Counted from the stretch's first letter, positions 33,195-42,070 are shown. The stretch: 64,000 bases of DNA from Streptomyces triculaminicus (GCF_017349075.1 NZ_JAFMOF010000002.1:1302001-1366000), one strand, 5' to 3'. The notes: generated from the letters alone by a model not told the origin. Numbers and translations: made by a program.

Positions 33195-34145
33195 TCACCC
33201 GTCGATCAGCGCGGTCAGTCCGTCGAGCATCGAGGTGAGGCCGAGCTCGAACACCTCGTCGAGGCGCAGCTCGTAGCCGCCGTCGTCGAACGATCCGGTC
33301 ACCTTGGCGAACGTCGGGTACGCGCCGGAGGCCACGAGGGCGTCGAAGGCGGCGGCCTGGGATTCCATCCACTGGTCCTCGGACATCCCGGTGGCGCCGG
33401 CCGCCTGGGCCTCCCGTTCGAGGTGGACGGCGGTGCCCTGGACGTAGCTGTAGATCAGTACGTTCAGGTTGAACATGGTCGCCGGGGTCAGGCCGTGGCC
33501 GTCGAGCGCGCCGAGCATCCACTCGGAGTAGGCGATCAGGTGCGGCAGGGCCAGCGGGCGGGTCAGGGGGGTGACCTGTGCGAGCCAGGGATGGGCACGG
33601 TGCACCGCCCAGAGCGAGCGGGCGCCGGCCTCCAGGCGGGGGCGCCAGTGCGACGGCGCGTCGGCGGGGTAGTGCGCCTCGGCCAGGACGGCGTCGGCCA
33701 TGAGGAAGACCAGGTCGTCCTTGCTGTTCACATACCGGTAGGGCGACATGGCGGCGACGCCCAGCCGTGCGGCGACCCCCCGCATGGAGAGCGCGGCGAG
33801 CCCTTCCGCGTCGGCGATGTCGACGGCCGCGCGGACGACGCGCTCCCGCGTCAGTTCGCCGTCGGACGCGGCCGGCGCCGCCGCCGCGCGGGGCGGCCGG
33901 GGCGGGTGAGGCAGGCGCTCCGGGGCGTCCGCGACCACCGTGCCGACCCGCGGCTGGGCCCGTACGAGGCCCTCCTGGCGCAGGGTGGTGAGCACCTTGG
34001 TGGCCGTGGCGAGTGCGACGTTCCACTCCTTGGCGATCTGCCGGGTGGACGGGACGCGGTCGCCCGGGGCGAGCTCGCCCTCGGCGATGCGCCGTCGCAG
34101 CTCGGCGGCGATGCGCAGATACGGCGGAGCGTTTTTCTCGGTCAC
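33195..34145 (-). CDS. GntR-TetR fusion transcriptional regulator
   Basis: 316 residues with two different DNA-binding domains. Residues about 8-73 form a GntR winged helix (YLRIAAELRRRIAEGELAPG, VPSTRQIAKEWNVA). After a Pro/Ala linker, residues about 95-145 form a TetR helix-turn-helix (LTRERVVRAAVDIADAEGLA, MRGVAARLGVAAMSPYRYV), followed by the TetR ligand domain with the C-terminal pattern of TetM/TetR_C-like regulators. It is divergent from the FAD monooxygenase at 34302, sharing the operator region, and probably represses it. Confidence 0.88.
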   Translation of the reverse strand: MTEKNAPPYLRIAAELRRRIAEGELAPGDRVPSTRQIAKEWNVALATATKVLTTLRQEGLVRAQPRVGTVVADAPERLPHPPRPPRAAAAPAASDGELTRERVVRAAVDIADAEGLAALSMRGVAARLGVAAMSPYRYVNSKDDLVFLMADAVLAEAHYPADAPSHWRPRLEAGARSLWAVHRAHPWLAQVTPLTRPLALPHLIAYSEWMLGALDGHGLTPATMFNLNVLIYSYVQGTAVHLEREAQAAGATGMSEDQWMESQAAAFDALVASGAYPTFAKVTGSFDDGGYELRLDEVFELGLTSMLDGLTALIDG

Positions 34146-34256
34146 GGCCGGTCCCTTCTTGCTGTCCTAGTACAGAGACTAGCAGCGAAAACGTGCTCGA
34201 GGTCGGCAACTGTACTGCTACAGCCAGCAAAAACGGCGCTTTGCAAGGCTGTATGT

Positions 34257-34284
34257 ACGCTGTACATTCAGTGGCGTACAGCGT
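34257..34284. promoter_or_regulatory. Operator-like inverted repeat upstream of the FAD monooxygenase
   Basis: ACGCTGTAC (34257-34265) and GTACAGCGT (34276-34284), 9-base perfect arms with a 10-base gap, 17 bases before the start codon; a shorter CTGTA/TACAG pair lies at about 34210-34223. Two repeats of GTACAG-like sequence suit a regulator with two DNA-binding domains. Confidence 0.6.
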
Positions 34285-34301
34285 CTCAGAAGGAGAGCCT
34301 C

Positions 34302-35423
34302 ATGCAGAACGTCCTCGTGTCCGGCGCCAGCGTCGCGGGCCTCACCCTCGCCTACTGGCTGCGCCGCAACGGCTTCGCCGCCACCGTCGTCGAGCGCTCC
34401 CCCGCCGTGCGCCCCGGTGGCCAGGCCATCGACGTACGAGGCGTCGCCCTCGACGTCCTCGACCGGACCGGCATCCTGGACGAGGCGCGCGAGGTCCGTA
34501 CCCGGATGCGCGGCATGGCGATGCTCGACGGCCAGGGCGAGGAGCTGTGGCGTTCCACCGAGATGACGTACAGCAGCGGCCGCCTGGAGAGCGCGGACAT
34601 CGAGCTCCTGCGCGAGGACCTCGCCATGCTGCTGTACCGCCAGGCACGCGACGCGGGCGTGGAGTTCCTCTTCGACGACTCCCTCACCACCCTCGACGAG
34701 GGGGCCGAGGGAGTTCGGGCCGGCTTCGAGCGGGGCCAGGACCGCACGTTCGACCTCGTGCTGGGCGCGGACGGCCTGCACTCGAAGGTCCGGCAGCTGG
34801 CCTTCGGCCCCGAGGAGCGGTTCATCCGGCACCTCGGCGCCTACGTGACCGTCTTCAGCACCCGCAACTTCCTCGACCTCGACAACTGGCAGCTCTGGCT
34901 CAACGACGACTCCGCGACCTACTGCCTCTACCCGGTGCGCGACAACAGCGAGCTGAGGGCCACGCTGGGCTTCCGGTCCGAGCCGATCGCCTACGACCAC
35001 CGCGACACCGAGCAGCAGAAGGCGCTCATGACCGCCGGCCTGGCCCACATGGGCTGGGAGACCCCGCGGCTGTTGGACGCCATGCGGCAGGCGCCCGACT
35101 TCTACTTCGACTCGATGGCCCAGATCCACATGGACCGGTGGTCCACCGGCAGGGTGGCGTTGGCCGGCGACGCGGGCTACTGCGCCTCGCCGCTCTCCGG
35201 TCAGGGCACGAGCCTGGCCCTGGTCGGCGCGTACGTCCTGGCCGCCGAGCTCGGCGGGGCGGACGGCGACCACCCGGCCGCCTTCGCCCGCTACGAGGCG
35301 CGCATGCGCCCGTTCGTCGAGCTCAACCAGGCCCTCGCCACGGCGAACCAGGGCGGCATGCCCTCCGACGAGGCGCTGGAAGAGGCCAAGAACGGCCTCG
35401 CACTCGACGCGCCCGCCGGCTGA
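34302..35423 (+). CDS. FAD-dependent monooxygenase (PHBH/TetX type)
   Basis: 373 residues, ATG 34302 with AGGAGAG upstream. FAD fold VLVSGASVAGLTLAYWLRRN at the N-terminus, the DG motif FDLVLGADGLHSKVRQ (about 145-160) and the GD motif GRVALAGDAGYCASPLSGQG (about 283-302), as in tetracycline-inactivating TetX and aromatic hydroxylases. It hydroxylates an unknown aromatic or drug-like substrate with NAD(P)H and O2. Regulation by the divergent GntR-TetR fusion suggests a role in drug or metabolite inactivation. Confidence 0.9.
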   Translation: MQNVLVSGASVAGLTLAYWLRRNGFAATVVERSPAVRPGGQAIDVRGVALDVLDRTGILDEAREVRTRMRGMAMLDGQGEELWRSTEMTYSSGRLESADIELLREDLAMLLYRQARDAGVEFLFDDSLTTLDEGAEGVRAGFERGQDRTFDLVLGADGLHSKVRQLAFGPEERFIRHLGAYVTVFSTRNFLDLDNWQLWLNDDSATYCLYPVRDNSELRATLGFRSEPIAYDHRDTEQQKALMTAGLAHMGWETPRLLDAMRQAPDFYFDSMAQIHMDRWSTGRVALAGDAGYCASPLSGQGTSLALVGAYVLAAELGGADGDHPAAFARYEARMRPFVELNQALATANQGGMPSDEALEEAKNGLALDAPAG

Positions 35424-35475
35424 CGCACCGAAAGACGCACGGCCTGAGCGGTGGGGCGGACGGCCGGCGCCGGGT

Positions 35476-36447
35476 TCAGGGCGCCGCGGCGTAGCGGCGG
35501 GCCAGTGCGGCCACGGCTTCGGCCATGGCCTGCCGCAGGTCGGCGGGGCCCAGTACCTCCGCTTCCGCGCCGAGCCTGAGGAGGTCGCCGACCGCGACGG
35601 CCCGGGCCTCGACCTGCATGTCCACACGCACCCATCCCTCCTCGTCCGGCGGCCCGGCGCTCTCGAGGGCCCGGGTGCCCGCCGTGCCGAACTGTGCGGG
35701 CAGCAGCCGCTGGGCCACGGGCGAGATCCGTAGTCGTGCCGTTCCCTGACGAAGGGCGCTCTCCAGGCGCCGGGAGGACTCCTCCCAGTAGGCGGCCACA
35801 TCGAAGCCGGCCGGCCGCTCGAACGTCTCCTCCGCGACGTCCACGGTCACGAACCGCGATACCCGGTAGGTGCGTACCTCCCTGTCCCCGAGCGCCACCA
35901 GGTACCAGATGCCGCCCTTGAGGACGAGGGCGAGCGGGCGCAGCTCCCGGTGCACCTCGCCGTTCCAGCGCCGGTAATGGGCGCGCAGCACCCGCTGCTC
36001 CCACACCGCCCGCGCGACCGGTGCCAGATACGTGACCGGGTCGGCGTCCCGGAACCACGCGGGCGCGTCCAGGTGGAACCGGTCCTGTACGCGCCGCGAG
36101 CGCTCCGCCAGTTCGGCCGGAAGCGCGGCCCGCAGCTTCAGCTGGGCGGTGGCCAGCACCGCCTCGAGACCCAGATCGCGCGCCGGCCCGGGTGCTCCGG
36201 CGAGGAACAGCGCGCCGGCCTCGGCGTCGGTCAGCCCGGTCAGCCGCGTGCGGTACCCCTCCATCAGGCGGTAGCCGCCGGCGGGGCCGCGGTCGGCGAG
36301 GACCGGGATCCCCGACGCGCCGAGCGCCTCGATGTCCCGGTAGACCGTACGGACCGACACCTCCAACTCCTCGGCGAGCTCGGGAGCGGTCATCCGCCCC
36401 CGGTTCTGGAGCAGCAGGAGCAGGGACAGAAGCCGGTCGGCGCGCAT
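35476..36447 (-). CDS. YafY-type HTH regulator with WYL domain
   Basis: 323 residues. HTH_11 at 1-60 (MRADRLLSLLLLLQNRGRMT, EVSVRTVYRDIEALG), a WYL ligand-binding domain about 140-225 (RPLALVLKGGIWYLVALGD...YRVSRFVTVDV), and a WCX-like C-terminal extension. It is divergent from the DUF3224 gene with a long inverted repeat in the gap and likely controls that gene and itself. Confidence 0.9.
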   Translation of the reverse strand: MRADRLLSLLLLLQNRGRMTAPELAEELEVSVRTVYRDIEALGASGIPVLADRGPAGGYRLMEGYRTRLTGLTDAEAGALFLAGAPGPARDLGLEAVLATAQLKLRAALPAELAERSRRVQDRFHLDAPAWFRDADPVTYLAPVARAVWEQRVLRAHYRRWNGEVHRELRPLALVLKGGIWYLVALGDREVRTYRVSRFVTVDVAEETFERPAGFDVAAYWEESSRRLESALRQGTARLRISPVAQRLLPAQFGTAGTRALESAGPPDEEGWVRVDMQVEARAVAVGDLLRLGAEAEVLGPADLRQAMAEAVAALARRYAAAP

Positions 36448-36462
36448 GGCGCCATTGTTCCC

Positions 36463-36489
36463 CGTACCTGACAGGAGGTGTCAGGTACG
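36463..36489. promoter_or_regulatory. WYL-regulator operator, 11 bp inverted repeat
   Basis: CGTACCTGACA (36463-36473) and TGTCAGGTACG (36479-36489) with a GGAGG spacer, 16 bases from the regulator start and 61 from the DUF3224 start: a perfect operator candidate in the divergent promoter. Confidence 0.8.
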
Positions 36490-36549
36490 GCGGCGAGGCT
36501 GTCACCACACCGCACGCGAAAGCCCGTGCGGTCGACCGAGAGGACAGCC

Positions 36550-36960
36550 ATGCCCGTACAGACGACCACCGGCCACTTCACCTTCGCCGCCTGGGAGGAG
36601 CGCACGGTCGGGGCGGGGGAGGCGAGCCCGAAGCTCGCCCACGCCTCCGTCGTCAACACCTTCTCCGGCGGCATCGAGGCCGCCGACACCACCTGCGAGT
36701 ACTCCATCGTCTACGTCACGGAGAAGACCGGCACGTTCACGGGCATGCAGGTGCTGACCGGCCGGGTGGACGGCCGCGACGGCACCTTCGCCGTCGAGGA
36801 GCGCGGCTCGTTCGACGACGACGGCGCCGTGCGCTGCGCCTTCGAGGTCGTTCCGGGGTCGGGAACGGGCGAGCTGACCGGGCTGAGCGGCACCGGCGGC
36901 TACACCGCCCGGCACGGCGAACCGTCCGTCCCCTACACCTTCGACTACGACCTGGGCTGA
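36550..36960 (+). CDS. DUF3224 protein
   Basis: 136 residues with the allene-oxide-cyclase-like small barrel pattern: TTGHFTFAAWEERTVG, FSGGIEAADTTCEYSIVYV, FVVEERGSF-type strands and GTGELTGLSGTGGY near the C-terminus. Function is unknown for the family; members are usually next to WYL regulators, as here. Its last 16 bases overlap the 3' end of the convergent hydrolase gene. Confidence 0.85.
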   Translation: MPVQTTTGHFTFAAWEERTVGAGEASPKLAHASVVNTFSGGIEAADTTCEYSIVYVTEKTGTFTGMQVLTGRVDGRDGTFAVEERGSFDDDGAVRCAFEVVPGSGTGELTGLSGTGGYTARHGEPSVPYTFDYDLG

Positions 36961-38660
36961 CCCCGGTCCTTGACCGTGCCCGCCGCACCCCGGGGGAGCG
37001 TCAGCTCCGAGTCCGCGTGGACCGTGATGCGCACCGGCAGGAACTCGGTGGCGTCGACCGGCGATGCGCCGGTGCCGGGGTTGCGGGCGTAGCGGGGGTG
37101 GGCGCCTCCGCTGATCTGCCAGCGGATGCGGTGACCGGCGGCGAAGCGGTGGGCGGTGGAGCTCATCGGCACGGTCACCCGCGTGGGCGCCTGGCCGGTG
37201 GTGCGCAGCCGGACCAGCCCGTCGCAGACGTTGGTGGAGCGGCCTTGGGCGTCCACGTCGCACAGGCGGGCGAAGACGTCGGCGTATCCGGTGTCCGTGG
37301 AGACGCTCAGCCGCGCGGAGACCGGGCCGAGGACGTCCACCGGCTCGGTCAACGGCGGGCCGGTGAACGTCAGGACGTCCTCGCGGGCCTCCAGGGCGCC
37401 GTTGTCGCGGGGGCCGGCTCCCCGGGAGAGCAGGGGGCCGCCGACGGACGGGGTGGGGTCGGCCGGGTCGTAGCGGAATGACGCCAGCGGCTCGGCGTCG
37501 GTGGGGGCCTGCTGCAGGAGCTGCCCGTCCGGCGCGGGGAACCACGATGTGACGGCCGGGGACGACGGCCAGTCGTCGAGGTCCCGCCACGATTCGTCGC
37601 CGCCGGTGTGCACGCGCACACGGGTGGGGCGCAGGCCGGAGGGGTCGTCGCACAGGTGCGCGCGCAGCCAGGCGAGGCTCTCGGCGAACACTTCGGGCCA
37701 CCCCCGCTGGAACGCGGAGGTGTGGGTCCAGGGGCCGACGAGCAGGGCGGTGTCGCATCCGGCCCGGCGCAGCCGGCCGTACTGCTCGAGGGTCTGGTCG
37801 AGCAGCGCGTCGTGCCATCCGGTGATCAGACCGGTGGGCACGTCCAGCCGCTCGGCCGCCTGCCCCATGGACGTGCCGAGCCAGTGCGGGTCGTCGGCGT
37901 CCGCGTGGGTCATCGCGTCGTCCAGCCAGGGCACGTCGCCGACGACGGAGGCCTGGGCTCCGCGCAGCGGCCGCGCGGTGGTGATCTCGCGCAGGCGGCG
38001 TTGCAGGCGCAGCGTCGCCTTCACCATCGGTGCCAGGCCCTGGTGCTGGTACGCCATGCCGACGCCGGAGACGAGGGCGTTCTCCAGGTTGAGCGCGCCG
38101 TTCGCGTGGAAGAAGGCGTGGGGATCGTGCAGGCCCACCTGCACCACCATCGCCTTCAGCTCCGGCGGCGGGTCCATGGCGAGCGCCCACTGCACGTAGC
38201 CCAGGTAGCTGGCGCCGATCGTGCCCAGTGTCCCGTCGAACCAGGGCTGTTCACGCAGCCAGGACACCGTGGCCCGGCCGTCGGCGGCCTCGTTGCGCCA
38301 CAGGCCGAAGCGGCCGCCCGAGCCGCCGGTGCCGCGGCAGCTCTGCAGGATCACGTGGAAGCCCTGTTCGGCGAAGAGCAGGCCGTACATGGGGGACCAC
38401 GGCACACCCCGGCCGTAGGGCGAGCGCACGAGGAGGGTGGGGAAGTCGCCCGCCGCGCGGGGGAAGTAGTGGTCCGTGATCAGCGGGCTGCCGTCGGGGG
38501 CCGGAACCACCAGCCCCGGTTCCCATCCGACGTCGTACCGCCTGGCCGGGAGGCCGCGCCAGGCCGCCCGCATCATGCGCGAGGACAGCGGCGGCTTCGT
38601 GTTTCCGGCGGGCGGCGTCCAGGCGGGCGTGCGCAGAGCGTCGTGCGTGGGTGACGGCAT
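36945..38660 (-). CDS. CocE/NonD-family X-Pro dipeptidyl-peptidase-like hydrolase
   Basis: 571 residues. Alpha/beta-hydrolase domain with nucleophile Ser in GTIGASYLGYVQWALA (about residue 150), a helical cap, the acid/His region (HDALLDQTLEQYG and GPWTHTSAF), and a C-terminal jelly-roll domain (from about 385) typical of cocaine esterase and X-Pro peptidases. No signal peptide. Cleaves an ester or amide of unknown nature. It is divergent from a TetR gene whose operator lies 9 bases upstream of its start. Confidence 0.9.
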   Translation of the reverse strand: MPSPTHDALRTPAWTPPAGNTKPPLSSRMMRAAWRGLPARRYDVGWEPGLVVPAPDGSPLITDHYFPRAAGDFPTLLVRSPYGRGVPWSPMYGLLFAEQGFHVILQSCRGTGGSGGRFGLWRNEAADGRATVSWLREQPWFDGTLGTIGASYLGYVQWALAMDPPPELKAMVVQVGLHDPHAFFHANGALNLENALVSGVGMAYQHQGLAPMVKATLRLQRRLREITTARPLRGAQASVVGDVPWLDDAMTHADADDPHWLGTSMGQAAERLDVPTGLITGWHDALLDQTLEQYGRLRRAGCDTALLVGPWTHTSAFQRGWPEVFAESLAWLRAHLCDDPSGLRPTRVRVHTGGDESWRDLDDWPSSPAVTSWFPAPDGQLLQQAPTDAEPLASFRYDPADPTPSVGGPLLSRGAGPRDNGALEAREDVLTFTGPPLTEPVDVLGPVSARLSVSTDTGYADVFARLCDVDAQGRSTNVCDGLVRLRTTGQAPTRVTVPMSSTAHRFAAGHRIRWQISGGAHPRYARNPGTGASPVDATEFLPVRITVHADSELTLPRGAAGTVKDRGQPRS

Positions 38661-38669
38661 CGTTCCCCT

Positions 38670-38702
38670 CCATTATTCTCGTACTGTGTACGAGAATAAT
38701 GG
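38670..38702. promoter_or_regulatory. TetR operator, perfect 15 bp inverted repeat
   Basis: CCATTATTCTCGTAC (38670-38684) and GTACGAGAATAATGG (38688-38702) with a 3-base spacer, AT-rich and placed between the divergent hydrolase and tetR starts. Binding would block both promoters. Confidence 0.88.
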
Positions 38703-38771
38703 ATGCTTGGATGACGGATGCAAGGGCCGCCGTGCGAAAGCCGCGGCGGCGAGGAAAGGAGCCCGAAGACC

Positions 38772-39488
38772 GTGACCCGTGCCGGCGGGCCCGGCGCCCC
38801 CGGCGTCGACCCCCAAGAGCTCTGGCTCGCCCGAGCCCAGCCCCGCAGAGGACGCAGACCCGCCTTCAGCCGCGAGGCGATCACCGTGGCGGCCGTGACC
38901 CTGGCGGACGCCGAGGGGCTCGAGGCGGTCACCATGCGGCGGGTCGCCTCGGAGGTCGGAGCCGGCGTCATGTCGCTCTACAGCTACGCCCGCGACAAGG
39001 AGACGCTGCTGGACCTGATGATCGACCACGTCAGCGGCGAACTGCCGGCCGACGCCCCCCTCACCGGCGACTGGCGCACCGACCTCAAGGCCGTCGGCCA
39101 CCTCCAGCGCGCCCTCATGCTCCGCCACCCCTGGCTGCCCGCCGCCGTGTCCGCCCGCCGGACGCTCGGCCCCAACGTCCTGGCCTTCCTCGAGCACGCC
39201 CTCGCCGCCCTGCGGCCCACCGGGCTGGACGGCGCGGCGAGGCTGGAGGTCTTCTCCCAGCTCACCGCGTTCGTGTCCGGGCATGTCGGCTACGAGATCG
39301 CGCAGGCCGCGGCCGCGCGGTCACCCGACCGTCTCGCGGCCGAGGCCCGCTACCTCGCCGCCGTCGCCGCCGACGGGCGCCACCCGGAGCTCGCCGAGGC
39401 CCTCTCCGCGCCCGGACGCCCGGTGACTCCCGAGGCCACCTTCACCCGGTTCCTCAACCGCCTGATCGACGGCCTCGACACCGACTGA
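38772..39488 (+). CDS. TetR-family transcriptional regulator
   Basis: 238 residues from the GTG at 38772, chosen because AAGGAG lies 10 bases upstream; an ATG at 38718 is nearer the operator and has no ribosome site. HTH at about 35-80 (FSREAITVAAVTLADAEG, MRRVASEVGAGVMSLYSYA), then a C-terminal ligand domain of the TetR_C_11/Tet-like class with RHPWLPAAVSARRTLGPNV. It probably represses the CocE-like hydrolase. Confidence 0.88.
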   Translation: MTRAGGPGAPGVDPQELWLARAQPRRGRRPAFSREAITVAAVTLADAEGLEAVTMRRVASEVGAGVMSLYSYARDKETLLDLMIDHVSGELPADAPLTGDWRTDLKAVGHLQRALMLRHPWLPAAVSARRTLGPNVLAFLEHALAALRPTGLDGAARLEVFSQLTAFVSGHVGYEIAQAAAARSPDRLAAEARYLAAVAADGRHPELAEALSAPGRPVTPEATFTRFLNRLIDGLDTD

Positions 39489-39491
39489 TGC

Positions 39492-39566
39492 TCAGGTGTT
39501 CGGCCGCTTGCCGTGGTTGGCGCTCTTCTTCTTGCGGGCGCGTCGCTTGTTGCCTCGCTTGGACAT
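39492..39566 (-). CDS. 50S ribosomal protein bL37 (24 aa)
   Basis: The frame reads MSKRGNKRRARKKKSANHGK then RPNT: 24 residues, ten of them Lys or Arg. This agrees with the tiny actinobacterial large-subunit protein bL37, whose C-terminus is ANHGKRPN. AGGGAG precedes the ATG at 39566. It converges on the tetR gene with three bases between stops. Easily missed because of its size. Confidence 0.85.
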   Translation of the reverse strand: MSKRGNKRRARKKKSANHGKRPNT

Positions 39567-39670
39567 GATGCCGACTCCCTACGTTGTGGCGTCTAGCGGA
39601 CTGAATGAGTCTATATCCGTAATGTCCACTTTGCAGTGAGTCGTATCGTGTCTCTGTCGTCGTCGCGAGC

Positions 39671-39700
39671 GTGCCCGGCGGGTCGGAACCCGCCGGGCAC
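39671..39700 (-). terminator. Terminator of the lectin gene
   Basis: GTGCCCGGCGGG (39671-39682) pairs with CCCGCCGGGCAC (39689-39700) around a 6-base loop, 26 bases past the lectin stop at 39726. Confidence 0.8.
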
Positions 39701-39725
39701 GTCGTGGATCGTCGGTACGGGCGGC

Positions 39726-40268
39726 TCAGAAGTTCCAGTAGTGGTCCGCCCATGTGCCGCAGGGCCACTGGATGGCCTTCTCGCCCTGTGCGCGGCTGGC
39801 GCCGGGGATGGCGAGGCACTGGCCGCTGTTCCAGTTCACCAGGCGCGTGCCGTTGCCGGTGTAGTCGATGCCCCAGTAGTGGTCCGGCCAGGTGCTGCAG
39901 GGCCACTGGATGACCTGCGTGCCCGGTGTGGTGCTGGCGCCCGGCACGGCCAGGCACTGCTGGCTGTTGAGGTTTCTTATGCGGTAGTAGTTGCGGCCAC
40001 CGCTGTTGAAGGCGTACTCGAACTGCCAGAAATGGTCCCGCCAGCCGCCGCAGCCCCACTGGATGAGCCCGATGCCGTTCTCGGTGCTGCCACCGGGGAC
40101 GGCGAGGCAGTGGGCGCTGTTGGCGTTGCGGATCCACCCGTAGGAGGTGGTGCCGCTCGGGCCGGGCTTGCTGTCGGTGCTCGTGGCGGAGGCCTCGGCG
40201 ACGCCGGAGGTGAACAGCAGGGCTGCGGCGGCCGCCAGCACTCCCGGGAGGCGATAGCGCGACATCAT
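39726..40268 (-). CDS. Secreted ricin-type beta-trefoil lectin
   Basis: 180 residues (start at 40268 or the next codon Met at 40265; AAGGAAGGG upstream). Signal peptide about 1-27. The mature protein is one beta-trefoil of three repeats, each with a C-L-A-[VI]-P-G segment and a Q-W motif: LIQWGCGGW, VIQWPCSTW and AIQWPCGTW. Six Cys suggest one disulfide per repeat. It binds galactose- or xylose-type glycans outside the cell. No catalytic domain is attached. Confidence 0.9.
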   Translation of the reverse strand: MMSRYRLPGVLAAAAALLFTSGVAEASATSTDSKPGPSGTTSYGWIRNANSAHCLAVPGGSTENGIGLIQWGCGGWRDHFWQFEYAFNSGGRNYYRIRNLNSQQCLAVPGASTTPGTQVIQWPCSTWPDHYWGIDYTGNGTRLVNWNSGQCLAIPGASRAQGEKAIQWPCGTWADHYWNF

Positions 40269-40492
40269 GTGTCCCTTCCTTGTTCCTCGAACGACGGAAG
40301 TGCATGGATCATGAGTCGTACATGCCGTGCGGATCTCGGCCCGGCGCCCGCGTCGGGGCCCGGCCAGGGCGCAGGTTATAAGCGGCCGTCACGGAACGAC
40401 AGGCATGGGATGGGATCCCCGGACATTGGCGGGAAGACGACGCGCGGCGGCGCCGGGCGGCCCCGATCCCTCAGCCGGCCGGCGCCGGTCTC

Positions 40493-41059
40493 TCAGCCGG
40501 CCAACCCGGCGACGACCTCGGCGTTCGGCAGCTGGGCCAGGAACGGGCCGGGGAGGATCAGCTTGCCCCGGCGCCTGCCGCTGCCGATCAGGACGTACGG
40601 CGAGGAGGCGACCGCCTCGTCGATCAGGAGGGGCCACCCGTCGGGCAGTCCGACGGGGCAGATCCCGCCGTACTCCATGCCGGTCAGCGCCACGGCGGTC
40701 TCCATCGGGGCGAACGACGCCTTGCGGGCGCCCAGATGCTTGCGCACCGCCTTGTTGACGTCGACGCGGGTCGTCGCCAGGGCGACGCACGCGGCGTAGG
40801 AGACGTCCTGGCCGCGCCTGGCGGCGATGACCACGCAGTTCGCGGAGACCTCGAGGGAAACGTCGTAGGCCGCGCAGAAGGCGGCGGTGTCGGCCACCTC
40901 GGGGTCGGTGTCGACGACCAGGACGGACTCGACGGGCTCGGTGCCGCTGTACCGCTCCAGGGCCGAGGCCACGGGGTCGGCGAGGAGTTCGGGGCGGTGC
41001 ACGGCCCGCCAGGTCTCCTCGAAGCGGCCGAAGGGGGAGGTGACCGGAGAGCTGATCAT
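40493..41059 (-). CDS. YbaK/prolyl-tRNA deacylase-like protein
   Basis: 188 residues from the ATG at 41059. ANCVVIAARRG, YAACVALATTRVDVNKAVRK, MEYGGICPVGLP and VLIGSGRRRGKLILPG are the YbaK/ProX editing-domain pattern; the Lys in VDVNKAV is the conserved active-site residue. It hydrolyses mischarged Cys/Ala-tRNAPro-type substrates. It stands alone, divergent from the membrane protein at 41228. Confidence 0.85.
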   Translation of the reverse strand: MISSPVTSPFGRFEETWRAVHRPELLADPVASALERYSGTEPVESVLVVDTDPEVADTAAFCAAYDVSLEVSANCVVIAARRGQDVSYAACVALATTRVDVNKAVRKHLGARKASFAPMETAVALTGMEYGGICPVGLPDGWPLLIDEAVASSPYVLIGSGRRRGKLILPGPFLAQLPNAEVVAGLAG

Positions 41060-41227
41060 GCGGCCATGGTAGTCACCGGGACGCCGGGGATCCGGGTGAA
41101 CGGGCGACCGCCTCCGGGGTCGTTGCGAAGGCGGCCCTCCGTTTGATGTGGGCATGATCGGCTAGGGTGTCGGGCGTTCCCGCGCGACAGGCGCACGGGA
41201 AGTGACGCCACCCCGAAGGAAAAGCAC

Positions 41228-42070
41228 GTGAGCACAGGTCGGCAAAGAATGATCGCGTCGATCCGTTCCGTGCCGAGTCCGATCGCCGTCGCCTCGGCCC
41301 TGACCGATCCGGCCCGGACCGACCGCATCCAGGACCCCGTCGTCACCCGGCTCCAGAGCGCCCGTACGGCGCTCGGCCTGATGGCCACCGTGGGGCTGCT
41401 CATGGTCTACCCCCTGAAGAAGGGGCGGGAGCAGTTCGTCTTCGGCAAGCTCGAGGACCTGGCGCTGGGCTGCGCCATCCTGCTGGCCGCCGTGGCCGTC
41501 GGCGTCACCGCCTTCATCCTCACGGCACGCCCCCCGCTGGGGCGCGTGTACGCGAGCCGTCTCGGCGGCCCGCTGCGCGCGCTGGGCGCGATACCCCTCG
41601 GGGCGGGAGTGTGCTGGCTGATGTCCGCCGCGCTGAGCGGCGACATCATCTCCACCGCCGACGTCGGTCCGCACGACATCCTCTTCGGGTTCCTGGGCGA
41701 GATGCTGGGGCGGATCATCACCGGCCTGCTGATCGTGCTGCTGTTCATCGCGGCCGGCATCGCCTGCGCCATCGTCCTGGTCCTCGCGGTGCTCTTCACC
41801 CTGGTGGCGGCGATCAAGGCCCTGAACTCGTGCTTCCGCACGGGCGACGTGCACGAGCTGCTTCCGGCGCTTCTGTCACCCCTGCTGGTCTGGTCGCTGT
41901 TCGTCCTCGGTCTCCTCGACGACCCCGATGTGGCGGCCCCGCCCGAGGTGCTGTACTCGTTCCTGCTCGGCGGGCCGCTGTCGGTGACGGCGATGTCCGT
42001 GTGGGAGATACGGCGTCTGCGCGTCCGGCACGGGGTGACCATGCGGTCGGCGCTGGGCCGCGGCCGCTGA
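41228..42070 (+). CDS. Multi-pass membrane protein of unknown function
   Basis: 280 residues from a GTG. About six membrane segments (48-62, 75-98, 118-135, 155-200 as two, 213-230). The 45-residue N-terminal tail includes IQDPVVTRLQSARTAL. No transporter motif recognised. Upstream 170 bases to the divergent YbaK gene hold its promoter. Confidence 0.65.
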   Translation: MSTGRQRMIASIRSVPSPIAVASALTDPARTDRIQDPVVTRLQSARTALGLMATVGLLMVYPLKKGREQFVFGKLEDLALGCAILLAAVAVGVTAFILTARPPLGRVYASRLGGPLRALGAIPLGAGVCWLMSAALSGDIISTADVGPHDILFGFLGEMLGRIITGLLIVLLFIAAGIACAIVLVLAVLFTLVAAIKALNSCFRTGDVHELLPALLSPLLVWSLFVLGLLDDPDVAAPPEVLYSFLLGGPLSVTAMSVWEIRRLRVRHGVTMRSALGRGR

